A stretch of DNA of 64,000 nt from Ricinus communis (taxonomy: Eukaryota > Streptophyta > Magnoliopsida > Malpighiales > Euphorbiaceae): positions 6,140,501-6,204,500 of the forward strand of contig NC_063260.1 in the NCBI RefSeq assembly GCF_019578655.1. Direction: 5' to 3'. Position 1 is the stretch's first letter. Every line of letters begins with the position of its first letter. This document shows, one piece after another, positions 33,801 to 45,539 of the stretch. The notes below the pieces were generated by a model, which searched no databases, was not told the origin of the DNA, and worked only from the letters and a program-made list of their open reading frames with translations. Both the position numbers and the translations under genes were made by a program.

Positions 33801-36800
33801 CGAACTCCTCGTCCATGATTAAAAATTATATTAAGCCAGCAAAATAGCATACAGATCACTTAGGCGTGTCAAGCCAGAAATGCTAGAAGGTATAGGTCCC
33901 TCAAGCGAGCTACCCTGTATATGCCTGTAAGAAAATTAAAATTTAAGAATATTTTAATTATCTCCAAATAAGAGCAAAGTGAAAAAAAAAAAAAGCTTCA
34001 GAAAACTCACAGTTTTTGTATTTGTTTCCATCTACTGATGAAATCAGGTATCTGCCCCGAGAAATTAGCATCACTTATTCTCCTAAATGGTGTCAAAGGA
34101 AAGACTTAAATGTTGTTTCAGGAAGTATTATAATCTAGTAGATTGCAAGTAAACCATAGAAGAAAATTGAAAATTTGAAGACACTGATTGAAGGAATTCT
34201 AATAACATTGAGAGTATTAAAATATTGCATACACCACTTGTAAGGGTCCTGCTCGGTACGCTTTATATTAACTCTAGATATATGCACACCAAAAAAAAAT
34301 ATTGCACACTATATGTGAAATTCCATCAAATTAAAATGCTGGTTACTAATCTGACTTAATTTCTCTGTCAAATACAATTCAAAGCACAGACAATAAAAAG
34401 GTCATATATATGTTATTTATGTGGTTCATCCCATGTCACTTCAACTAAAAAGATACAGAAAAAACTTCTACTTACATATCAGTCAAGTTGACCAACTTGG
34501 CAAGTTCTCTAGGTAATTTTCCTGTGAATGCATTTGATGAGAGGGTACTGAAGAAAAGATGACAATGATTATAACATTAACAATAGCAAAGCAAAATCTG
34601 ACAGCACAAGATCAAGAATCAATGAGTCTGAAGAAGATAAGAAATTACAGTTTCTCTAAATTGATCAGCTTTCCAATTTCTGGAGGAATGGGCCCTGAAA
34701 AATTATTTCCCTCAATGCTCCTGCAAAATGAATGTGCTGAACTCACTTCATGCAAAACAATCTGAATAACATACATGTATCATTATATCATACATGTCAT
34801 TTTCACCCATTCGCTTCCTCAGCTAAAACTATTAAATAATTTTGGAGTTCTTTTATTCTTTTGAGAGACTCCCAGTCTATTAGTGTGATTCACTTGGTAC
34901 ATTAGTTTATTTAACCTTTAAAAAGTAGCTGGTCTGCACACACTTGGAGATGCTAAAAGAGTAAATAGACCCCCAGCCGAACACCAGTACCAGTCCATAA
35001 CCAGTTTTAATGGTCATTAAAGATTAGAATGAGGACAGAGAAAAGATAAATGAACGTACAGGTTCTTAAGGGTTGTGATGTTGGTGAGAGCTTTTGGAAA
35101 TGGACCAGACAATTGATTCCCCATAAAAGAGCTGCAAGAAAGAATATAATTTGAGATCAATTACCATTGTTTAAATAGATGAAACAGGCTAAGATCCTTA
35201 CAGATCGACTAAGCGCATAGTAGCCCATTGGGAAGGTATAGAACCAGTGAGGCAGTTGCGACTGAGGTCCCTGTTTGACAATTAAGTGGAAGGTTAACCA
35301 ACATGGGAATGATGTCTATGCCAAGGCATTTATAAATCTAAAAATAACTCAGAAATTGAATCTTTTTAAGAAATGTTTCAGATATGCTCACAGTAGTTCG
35401 ATGTAATGCAGCTTGGAAAAGTCTGGTGGGACAATTCCTGATAGATTCTGAGACTTCAAAGCACTGCCGACATTCATAGAAAATTACAAAACCAAACTAA
35501 GAATCCTCAAGAACTCAATGGAACAAACAGTTTTTCTAACTTCTTCAAAATATATGATAACTCCAAACTTTCCTATACGTATTCAGAACTATGAAGCTAC
35601 TAGTTGTAACCTCATTTGGAGCCCAATCATTATATTTTCATGTAATACTAACCATTAGAAATGTTAACAGAAAAGTACATTGCTCATCCATAAGCTCATT
35701 TAAGCAGACTTTCAAAGAAAAGAAAAAAGCTCTATTTCCTATCAACATCATTAGCTAAAGAGATCATTTAGATTGAGAAGCACATACTTTAAACAAGTTA
35801 TGAAAACGCATAATGACAACTACTGGCCATTGCTACTGAACTAAGCTTATTTATATATATAGCCAATTGCCCTCTTTTATAATAGCTATAGACAAGATAA
35901 CATTATAGCAGAAAAAGATTTCAGTTTCAGTTTCAGTCTTGTGCAGTGTAAGAATGTGAACTAAAACATATAAAAGACCAGTTATACAATCTCAAGGACT
36001 AAATAATTAATTGGTACACAAATAATTCAAACTTTATACTTAATTTGGAATTATTAAATATTTTTAAAAGAATTAAAGTATGTTGTGCTTTTAAAATATT
36101 ATAAGGACTGAAGGTAATATCTTCTCTTCACAATTCAAGACAAAAATTAATAATAAACTGTTGGAACTAAAACAATAATTTCAAAAAGTTCATAGTATAT
36201 TTTTTAATTTTTTATTTTATTTAAAAGAATGCATTACTGAATTGTAATTTTTAAGGACCTGCAGAATTGGAAAATTATTTGTTGCATTTACTGTGAAAGA
36301 AGAAGTCAACTACTCCACAAAGTCTAATTTACGCGTTATTCCACCACCGACTAATCTTTCTTTCCTTTTAGTTTATTTGATAGATGCTTCTCTTTGACAA
36401 ATTATTTTTTTATTTACCATAAAAGAGCCAAATGTTTATTAACAAATAAACTGATTAACCTATCAGCCAAATTAATTGTCACCCCCACGGGCATGTTTAA
36501 AAGAAAAAAGAAAAAACTATTACTATTCTTTTGTTAATAGAAGGCTTTAAGAATTTTATTTTCAAAAATAATAAATGCTCTTATCACTGAAATTAGACTT
36601 TTCGAGTATATAATAGATATTACTAATTAGATATAATTTAATTAGTAATATAATTCTCTATAATATTCTAAATTCAATTTTCAGTAATAATTCATAAGAA
36701 TAATAATTTTCTGGATTTAATAGTTGTTCGTGAGTGATGATTTGGCACTCTTTGCAAGAGTCAACAATGAGTCAAATCATTACACAACTAGTGGTCCTAA

Positions 36801-38244
36801 TCGAATTGTTGATGAATTTATTTATCCATTTGAGTCTAATTTGGTAAAATACTAATCAAATATTATATGTAAAGAAAGTAGGAATTAACATATAATGATT
36901 TGTAAATATTTTTATTTATTTATTTGGACAAGCTCCCAAAGTCTAAAAATAATTAAGTCCACTACATGATCAGTACATTTTTTTAAATTATCAATCATGA
37001 GCTTATTGAGTAATAGAGACATGATAACCTCTAACTCATGCCTAACCACTAATTTTACAAAGATGAAATTCTATCTCAAACCCACATTAATAACAACAAT
37101 AAATAAATAATATTTCAACTCCAAATATCTGGTGGGCCCACAAAGGAAGTGACCCTGTTCCCTTCTACTCAAATAAAGCAATAACTTAAGTATAGCCATT
37201 TATTCAAAAACCCACATGCTGTTCCTAATCAGCACAACCATGTTCTTTTGTATCCCCCAAATTTGCCCTTCCTAAAATAAATAAATAAAATAATAGGTAA
37301 ATGATAAATACTTACCTGCATAATCATGTTATATGTACTATATACCCTTTCTCTCTTAACAGGAATATTTTAAAATCACCAGGGGCAAAACTAGGTGCAA
37401 AGGGTGTGGGGCCCATCCCTTTCAAAGTTTTTGAGATTAAAAACGTTAATCTATAATTTTGAGGTACTTTGTTTAAGAAAAAAAAATATTAGCCCCTTAA
37501 AGTCTTCACATTTTTACTTTAGCCCTCCTTATTTCTACTAAAAAAAAATAATTTCCATCATAATAATATAGTCTAATTTTGACCCTTAAAATATTTATTT
37601 CACTTCCACCCCCTGCCTATCAAATTATGATCACATCATTTAAAAAAAAAAAAAGAAATATTGGAACAAATTGGAACAAAACAAGAAAACATGAGTAAAA
37701 AGAAAAAGGAATTAAAGAAGAGTGTGTATACATACATGCTTACTATATGGCAAGTGGAATTGTTATTGAAACTGCAATTACAAGTAATATTGCTTTCAAA
37801 TCCTTTCCTTTCATCCAAAACATTCCAATTCCCTTCTCCACTGCATGGATCCTTCCCAAAATCCCAATCTTTCTTCCCTATTTTCTTTGCTATATCTTTC
37901 AATGCCTGCACTGCAACCAAAAAAGAAAAAAATTCCACAATCTTGAATACCCAGATGGGAAATCACTGACATATTCAACTAAGCTTCAAGACTGAATTCA
38001 TATTCAACTAACAAATTAAGGAACAATGAAGAGAGAAACCATTTTGAGTATAAAATACCAAAAGAAGGAAACTTATAGTTGAGAGCTGCTATTATTCTGT
38101 GTTTCTTTGGCAATTTTAGTTACCTTCGGCTGGATGAAGCTTAGCAGTAGCTGCAAATCCAAAGGAAGCAAAAGAAGAGAATGTAATGAAATAAATGATG
38201 AGTAGCAAAATTAGTTTTGAACTTGACAAATCAGCTGCTCCCAT
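27869..38244 (-). CDS. LRR receptor-like kinase with malectin-like domain (LRR-VIII-2 type)
   Basis: Twenty-four exons, 5' to 3': 38244-38124, 37910-37736, 35463-35392, 35270-35202, 35131-35060, 34720-34649, 34547-34476, 34082-34011, 33924-33853, 33765-33694, 33588-33517, 33356-33285, 33197-33132, 32828-32763, 32667-32629, 32469-32417, 31802-31417, 31341-31146, 30568-30425, 29870-29752, 29294-29084, 28979-28739, 28644-28494, 28291-27869. All introns are GT-AG; the frame is 3108 nt (1035 aa). Residues 1-31 are a signal peptide. LRRs span about 99-360, mostly one per exon. A malectin-like domain spans about 413-606 ('HINCGGKEI'), and a transmembrane helix 619-641. The kinase has GEGGFG 685-690, K706, HRD 803-805, DFG 823-825 and 'GYMAPEYA' from 846. 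Catalytic residues are intact, so it should be an active RD kinase at the plasma membrane. Relatives such as At1g53430 and RKF1-like kinases act in cell-surface signalling; the ligand is unknown. Confidence 0.93.
35464..37735 (-). other. Large intron 2 of the receptor kinase gene
   Basis: At 2.27 kb this is the longest intron of the gene, between the first extracellular exons and the LRR exons. It is AT-rich. I see no transposon ends or coding frames, and no other gene is nested here. Confidence 0.7.
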
Positions 38245-38245
38245 T

Positions 38246-38346
38246 TCTTTCCCTTCCTTTCCTTTCCTTTCCTTTCTCTTCTTTTCTTGCTCTAAAAGCT
38301 CCTCTTTGTCTCAGTAGAGAGAGAGAGGGAGGGAGAGAGAGAGAAG
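38246..38346 (-). repeat. Purine-rich simple repeats in the 5' UTR of the receptor kinase gene
   Basis: On the transcript strand, GAAAG pentamers repeat about five times just before the ATG (38247-38276). A GA-rich run with a GGGA break lies at about 38313-38346. Such GA/CT tracts are common in plant 5' leaders and can influence transcription. Confidence 0.7.
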
Positions 38347-38420
38347 ATTTATTATAGAAAGTGGTGCAAAATGCACCAACTCTGACACTTACTGATTTTC
38401 AAGACTGATAAAAATAATGA

Positions 38421-38430
38421 GTATATATAA
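38421..38430 (-). promoter_or_regulatory. Candidate TATA box of the receptor kinase gene
   Basis: TTATATATAC on the - strand, about 180 bases before the ATG. It sits upstream of the GA-rich leader at a suitable distance for a start site near 38390. Assignment by position only. Confidence 0.4.
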
Positions 38431-38439
38431 GTTAATCCA

Positions 38440-39538
38440 ATATGGCAATGACAGCATCTAGCTATAGTACAATTTTTATAATACTTGTATTCAAAGGGAT
38501 TTTTCTTTTTTCTTTATGTTCCAATAGTATTTAAAATGTGGTCAAATTCCCCTTCATTGCTTAGCCAAGCTGTTTTTTTATTCAGTAATCTTGGAATTAA
38601 GTATACACTTACCTCCTTTCAAAATAAATAAAAAAAAGGAGGCACACTTCACCTACTTTCTACGGCTGGCAAGCTAGCAGATTTTAATTTTTTTATTTTA
38701 TTGAATAAAATTTCATTCGTAAAATCAGAGTACACGAAAAAGAAAAGAAAAGAGAATCTTTAAGGTACAACTTCTTACAAATGAGAACAAGTCTAAGAAG
38801 TTTAAAATCTCTCGCAAGAGAAAGAAAAATGACGGTGCGGACTTTAGATTTCTATCTTAAATTGTCGGTGAACATTAATACCGGAGAGAACAAACTTAAT
38901 GCTATGCATGGCAATAATGGTGGAAGGGAAGCGGAAAGTATTTTAAAAGAAAAGTAAAAGAAATAAATATTTATTAATTTATATTTAGTTATATAATAAA
39001 TAATTATTAAAGAAAAAATATAAAAATTAATTAAAATTTTTATTTTTTATTTTTTATTGAAATCATAGAAATTAAAATAATAATTAATTAAATTAGTAAT
39101 TTTTTTATGAATTGAAATTTTTTACATTCTAAATTAAGGTGTAATTAATTTTGACTTTTATAAAAGAAACGGACATGAGTATTTTTTTTATTTTTTTTTC
39201 TTTTAAAATATTTTAATATTCTTTTTTATTCTTTTCTCTTTTCTTTTTCTATTTTCTTCTATGTATGCATAGTATATATTAAGATAAAGCTCAAACTTCC
39301 GAAGATAGATGATTATTACAAAATTTTTCTATTTAAAAACTTCAATAAAAAAAAAATACATAGAAATAATTTGAACCATCAGATAAGACAAGTTAAATAT
39401 TTGTATAAATGATAGTTGATAAATAATCTTCAAGACACTAGAGCTCTGAAACAAATATTACATATACAGACTAAACACAATAAAACTTAAAAGAAAGATA
39501 AATATAATAGAATAACAAAATCAAAACGTTAATGGTGA
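38440..39538. other. Gene-free AT-rich intergenic DNA
   Basis: Homopolymer-rich DNA upstream of the receptor kinase gene; no coding frame or transposon end recognised. Confidence 0.6.
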
Positions 39539-39543
39539 CTATT

Positions 39544-39846
39544 TGGTTGCTACGTATTAGAAGAAAAAGAAAGAGAAGGGAGAGAGAGAGAGATAATCTA
39601 AAAGAAGAAATGATTACTCAATAATAACTTTACACCATTTACATTGGCACTAAGCTGCAATATACTATTGCAATCTCTATTCTTAATATCAGCTCAAACA
39701 ATCTAATAAAATTACAGCTAAAAAAAAAAATTAAAGAGTACTATACACATGTCTCTCATAACAAACAACTAATAACTAACATTAACGACTAAACAATATT
39801 ATGACTAGTAGTAAAATGACAACCATAAGACATTTGCCATATATCA
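39544..39846 (-). repeat. 3' LTR of the second gypsy element
   Basis: Begins TGGTTGCTACG on the + strand and ends ATATATCA; aligned with 46854-47143 over anchors 'AAGAAGAAATGATTACTC' and 'TGTCTCTCATAA'. The - strand sequence just inside is purine-rich (AAAGGAAAATGA). Confidence 0.75.
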
Positions 39847-40169
39847 ATCATTTTCCTTTAAAGAAACATTGTCCACAAGATTAACTTGAGGGAACCACTG
39901 CTCAATATCAAATAAAAATTCTCATTTAGCTTCTTCTCGAATCATGTCTGATTATTGGATTAAAACTTTAGTAGCAGCTCGATCACCCCTCTTGACCATT
40001 TTTCTATCAAATATTGCAACTTGAACTGGTGGCACAACAAGAGGAATTGGCAGCTAAAGAGAGGGAACTACAACTGGAGCAATTGTCTTCTTGAGCTGAG
40101 AGACATATAACACTGGATGGATGCTAGAGTTGGACAGTATATTAAGCATGTATGCAACTATCCCTACTT

Positions 40170-41825
40170 ATCCACAATGTTATGGTTAAGTTGAAGGACC
40201 ACACCTTATTGCATTTAAGGCTGCAACTTAACATACACCCAGTCACCTATGTAAAATGATCTCTCAGTACAATGGGCATCAACTTGATGTTTAATTCTAT
40301 TCCATGCCTTACTAAAGTGATGCTTCATAATTTTCAAAGCTAGCTCCCTACCTTTGAGGCCTTGATCCACTACAGTAACTCGAGAATCACCAAAGAAGTA
40401 AGGAACATCTAATTGAGGTGGAATTCCATACACACTTTCGAATGGAGTAGTGTGAGTAGATAAATGGTAGTTGGTGTTGTACCATCACTGAGACAAGGGA
40501 AGCCATTTCGATCATTGCTTAGGATTCTCTTTTGTCATACACCTTAAGTAAGTCTTAAGGCATCTGTTAACCGCCTCAGTTAGCCCATTTATCTTAGGAT
40601 GGTGGGCAGTGGACTTAGGCAACTTTACTCCTTACAGCCTAAGCAGTTCATTCTAAAATGAAATAATGAAAGTCGAATCTCTATCACTTATAATTATGGA
40701 AGGTAACCCATGTAATTTAAAGATGTTATCCAAGAAGAACTGAGTAATAGTAGATGCAGTATAAGGAGGACTTAGGGCTAAGAAGTGGACATACTTACTA
40801 AGCTTTCTACCACCACCATGATCACCTCTCACCCTCCTAATTTGGAGAAACCTTTAATGAAATCCATGTTGATGTTCATCCAAATACTCTTGCAGTCATC
40901 CAAGAGTGTTGATGTTTTATGGTGTACATATTTGGCAAAAACTTCAACCCCTCATGTAGTTCCTGACATCCCTTTCTATGCCAACCTTTTAAATGTAGCT
41001 TGTTCCCTAGAATGGCCTCTCAGAGTTGAGTCATGCATCAAATTGAGCAATTTATACTTTGATTGAGGATCATGCCCCACTACTAATCTACCTTTCCTTC
41101 TAAGCAAGTCACCAGTGCAAGTAAAACGACTGTTATTCAGTTTTTCCATTCTTTAATGCCTGAATTATGCTCTGAATATTAGTCTTTGCTCCAACTACTT
41201 TCTAGCTTAGGAAGTAAACTACTAACTAGAGTATAGATGGTCAAGGCAACAAATTTTGAAGCAGACATTCTTGACAGGGCATCTATAGTTACATTTTCCA
41301 TTCCCCTTCTTGTATGAAATCTCAAAATTATAGCCAAACTACTTAGTTATATATTTTTGTTGATGAGTAATGGTGATTCTCTACTCCAGTAAGAATTTCA
41401 AACTTTTGTGGTCAATCTTAATGAGAAAATGCACGTGTATGGCATAATCATCCCATTTTTTTGCTACATATACTATTGCCAAAAGTTACTTTTCATACAT
41501 AGAAAAAGGATTAGTGCCTCACGGCTAATGCTTTACTTATGTATGCATGGAATGACCTTCCTGCATCAATATTACCGTTATACCAACATTGCAAGCATCA
41601 ATTTCAATGATAAATTCCTTGTTTGGAGAGGGCATTGCTAGCACTAGTGCTGAAGTTAATATAGCTTTCAGAGTCTCAAAAGCTTATTGAGCCACATTTA
41701 TCCATACAAACACATCATCCTAAGCAAGCTTGTCAGGTTTCCTTATAATCTTATTGAACCACATTTGTCGGAGCACCTTTTTGGAAAGATGTTTTGATGA
41801 CTTCATACTAAGTCTATTTTTACAA
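40170..41825 (-). pseudogene. gypsy pol remnant: RT end, RNase H, integrase
   Basis: Read from 41825 downward on the - strand. A short RT C-terminal piece comes first. RNase H follows around 41350-41440 with 'KIDHKSLKFLL' (broken). The integrase core end reads 'RRLTDALRLT' in broken frames. The post-core segment 40433-40215 reads 'YGIPPQLDVPYFFGDS', 'VDQGLKGRELALKIMKHHF' and 'GDWVYVKLQP'. That last motif is the conserved GD-V-VKLQP of plant gypsy integrases. Many stops are present. Confidence 0.8.
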
Positions 41826-41844
41826 ACAGGTCTTACTAGGTCGT

Positions 41845-43150
41845 CCAGTAGAAAAAATTGATTGTTACAAGAATGGAGGTATGATATACTGGGAAGGTGA
41901 CAGTGAATTGACTAGTTGCAAAGTTGTAACCAGCCTCATTTCAGAAAGAATAGGGAATCAGTGAAAAATTTTATTTTTAAGGTTATGTATTACTTTTCCC
42001 TTAACTCTGAGGTTTCAACGTCTTTATGCTTCAAAAAATGAGTATTTTAAGAGATAAATGAGCATATTTATAAGGACTGTGGTTTGATGAAAAGGAGTAT
42101 CTTTTGGGATTTGCCATGCTAGAGATCGAATATCATTAAACATAACTTATATATGATGCATATTTAGAAGAATGTCTTTGAGAATATTTTTAACACAGTT
42201 GTGAACATTAAGGAGAAAACTAAAGATAAAGAGAAGGCAAGAGAAGACATGAAGAAATTATACAAAAAGTCTAAGTTGGAAAAAAATTAAGCAATAGGAA
42301 AATATCCGAAAGTCGTGCTACACATTAGAAAAATCATCCAATCAATTTTTGTTTGAGTGGGTAAAAAATTTAAAATTCCTTGATGGTTATGTTTCTAACA
42401 TGGGATGATGTATGTACATGAAAAATTGAAGATGTTTGGGATGAAAAGCCACGATTACCATATTTTTATGCAGAAGTTCATTCCTATTGCTTTACATATG
42501 GTTGAATCTTATCTAGTATATTTTGTTAATAATTATAAATTCCATACGGAGGCTCATGGTTCGATTACATCAACTTCCAACCATAGAGTTTGTATAAAAG
42601 GTTCAAATCACAATGAAAACTGAGAATGAATATATGGACTATCAATAGAGATTCTACATTTTAAATATATAAGGCTCCTAATTAAGCAAATTGTACTATT
42701 CAAATGTGAATAGTTTGATCCTATTAATAATGTCGGGATGAAGGTGCATAGATTATATCCTTTAATAGATGTTAGCCAAAGGCGCAGACTCAATAAGTAT
42801 AAACCATTTATTCTCACTATGCAAGCTGCACAAGTCTATTATGTCCCTTATCCCAGCTTAAAAAGGGATAAGTCAAATGTTGGGTGCAAAATCAAGACGA
42901 GGACGATTGTTGATTTTCCTACTGAAATTAAGCCACCAATAATCGGTAATACAACTTTTCAAGAAGATGAGCCAATAAATCTGCGTATCAATGACACATC
43001 TACAATCATTAATGAATGACGTTAAAGGAGCATTTGTTAATTTAGTTAATGATGAACATGAAAATTTAGATGAACAAATACTTGAATCAAATTCGGAAGA
43101 TAAAGATGAAGACGAGGATGTATGTGCTAATGATAGTGATTAGTTTGATT
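41845..43150 (+). pseudogene. CACTA transposase (TNP2-like) relic
   Basis: Pieces in the order of En/Spm TNP2 proteins: 'YKNGGMIYWEGDSELTSC', a stretch matching 'MHIEKNVFENIFNT' in broken frames near 42140-42200, 'KSHDYHIFMQKFIPIALHMV', 'YKFHTEAHGS', then 'VHRLYPLIDVSQRRRLNKY', 'PFILTMQAAQVYYVPYPS' and an acidic tail to about 43143. Two internal segments are missing and stops occur, so no active transposase is made. The family cuts and pastes CACTA elements in the nucleus. Confidence 0.8.
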
Positions 43151-43319
43151 ATGTATTTCTTATATTTATTCTAAATTATCTATTAAGTATGTTTGTAAGA
43201 CTGTAATTTTAAACAATTTCTTTTGATATAATTTATTTATATGATATATATTTTTTGATCGTTTATATTTAGTTTTCTAATTAAAATGTTGTAAGTGTAT
43301 GTAAGTTTTACACATGGCA

Positions 43320-44890
43320 GGTAGGAAGAGGCGCTAGTGGACATCAATCTACTACATTTATACCATCTCCACCTACCACCATACATCCTCTACCTCCTAT
43401 CGCACATACTGCACCACCACCTCCTATACCTCCATATCTACCTGTTACACATGCTTGACTTCACAATCTTCATCATCATATCCACCTTGCCCTCCTAGTA
43501 TGCACTCTCCATCATCACCTATATCGGTGGATGTATCAGCTCTACCTCCATTAATGCCTACTGTGTCTTAAACACCATCTACAGTTGGGTTCGTAGCCCA
43601 TACTGATTCTAGGTCGACTCATAGTAGCTTACAAGTTCACTTGCACAATAATATGTTAGCAATATATAATTTATTTTATTATGTATAAGTTTTGTAAATA
43701 TTACTTTATTGATTCGTATGCACTAACATGTGTTATACTTTATATCTTCTGTTATAGGTTGGAGCCGTCTTGGCCTTGCTCGGTAAGACTCAAAAAAATT
43801 TTAAAGAGAAGATAGACATGAAAAGGATCATGTGGAAGTCATTTCTAAGGAAACTGAGGATTTCTACTTTGATGAATTTAAGGTATTTTTAATAAATGTT
43901 GTTTAAAAAAGTGTAGAATATATATAACATTTCTAAATTATAATTCATTATATTATAACATAAATAGTGCTTGTGGGAGGAAGCAGTAGATGCCTTTGTT
44001 CGAGAGGCGTGGAAGAAGAAAGTTTCAACTCGATATCGTGATATGATATGTGAGATAAAGAAAGTGGGCAAGAAGCTGGAGTTAATGGAACCAAAAGTCT
44101 AGGAGAGATGGCAACAGTAATGGAACATGCTTGAAGCCAAGCTGATATCGAAGCAATATTCCATAATCGTCTGTCACATGCTTCTGATGGCTCTGGACCA
44201 TCTAGCTATATAGGAGGCACAACCCATCACGAGTATCAGAGATGACTATAAGTATTATTATTTGAATTTTTCTAGTATAGTATATATTTTTATGAATTAT
44301 ATTTACTTTCTATTAATCAAGCACAATCTCTAATATGCCCATCTACTGCTCTAGAGTTATTTTTACAGACCCATATCAAAAAGGGTAACAGCTAGACTTT
44401 TGTAGACTTAAAGTCTAAAGTTGTTCATGTACGGTTACGTACTTATAGTAAAATGTCTTTAATTCAATTTTGTAATTTATTGACATGTCTTGAAATGTTT
44501 AAAATATTTTCAGGATACGTATAAGATGAGGGGAAAGCAGCTTATATAGAGTTCTGAGACTGTGGATGACAACTCTTTATTCTTTCAGTTGTCGGCAGGG
44601 AGAAGAAGAGTCGGTCTACAATCTCGACTTGCAGGCTAGTAAGCTTTATGGCCGCATTTCTGCCTCTTCTTTAATGACATATCCTCTTGATGGTAGTACA
44701 AATTTCACCGAGCTTTAAGACTTGCAATGAGAGTATCCGAGCAGAATGTGCAGTTGTAGGAGCAAAATGTGCAGATTCAGGAGCAGAATGTGCAGATTTG
44801 AGACTTACAACAACATTTACAGGACCTTGCCTGCCAGATCCAAAAGATGCACTTAGCTCAGCCTCAGCATCCTCCCTAGTCTCTTGGTGA
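43320..44890 (+). pseudogene. CACTA second-gene relic (Ptta/En/Spm type)
   Basis: A Pro-rich stretch (43360-43590) is followed by a conserved block near 43970-44100 ('LWEEAVDAFVREAWKKK', 'YRDMICEIKK'). A tail near 44725-44850 encodes repeated 'EQNVQ' heptad-like units from a roughly 21-bp tandem repeat, presumably a coiled coil. This order fits the plant Ptta/En/Spm family protein usually encoded beside the transposase. Frames are interrupted. Confidence 0.6.
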
Positions 44891-45539
44891 TGATGAGTCA
44901 CCAACTCATTAGTTTATTTTTAACATTTTGACTGTATTACAACTTTTGACACTTATCATTTATTATATTGTTGTAATGTATATGTTTCCACACTTGTTTA
45001 CTTTTTTAAATTTTTTTCTAATATACAATTAGTTTTTTCAAGCATTTAGCATTAATTGATAATTATCATTTAATAAAATTATTCAACTATACAAAAAATT
45101 CAATCAAAATTATTATATTATAAATCTAACTACTTACTGATAGATTACTGAAAAAAATTATTGTTACAAATACCAAGTTACCGATAGATTGCTGACTGAT
45201 TCTAGACAGTTTTTTCTTTTTTATATAAAACGAATAAATTAGTTATCAATGGTTTACCATCAAACAGAACCGTCGCTAATTTATAACAATGTATCTACGT
45301 TTTTCCAGCGATTATTGTCTCTAATTACAAAAGGAAGACAATTTAGCGACAGCCACTTTAACTAATTGTTGTCGATAAATTACTGACGATCAGGTGTTCC
45401 ATTGATTATATTTTCTCAACAATAGGTTTATTAACATATTTTTTCTATTTCCAAACTATAACTAATCAAGTTTACCGACGAGTTTTCCTCCATTACTGAC
45501 TAATTCATCGATAAATTGTTAGGTTATTCTAGTTACATT

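Larger units (their letters stand above)
41830..45530 (+). mobile_element. CACTA (En/Spm) transposon remnant
   Basis: It contains a TNP2-like transposase relic (41845-43150), a second-ORF relic (43320-44890) and, at 45140-45530, many short words of the GATAAATT/ACCGACGA kind, as found in the subterminal regions of CACTA elements. Neither end shows the CACTA terminal sequence, so both ends are eroded or were deleted with parts of the host gypsy element. Confidence 0.65.

Noticed and set aside
37661..37995. Two overlapping + strand frames of about 100 and 82 codons
   Set aside because: Antisense to exon 2 of the receptor kinase; low-complexity content and no recognisable protein.
44687..44890. 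+ strand frame of 67 codons and the opposite 77-codon frame
   Set aside because: Another + strand frame contains the EQNVQ heptad-like repeat expected of the CACTA second gene; these are shadows.
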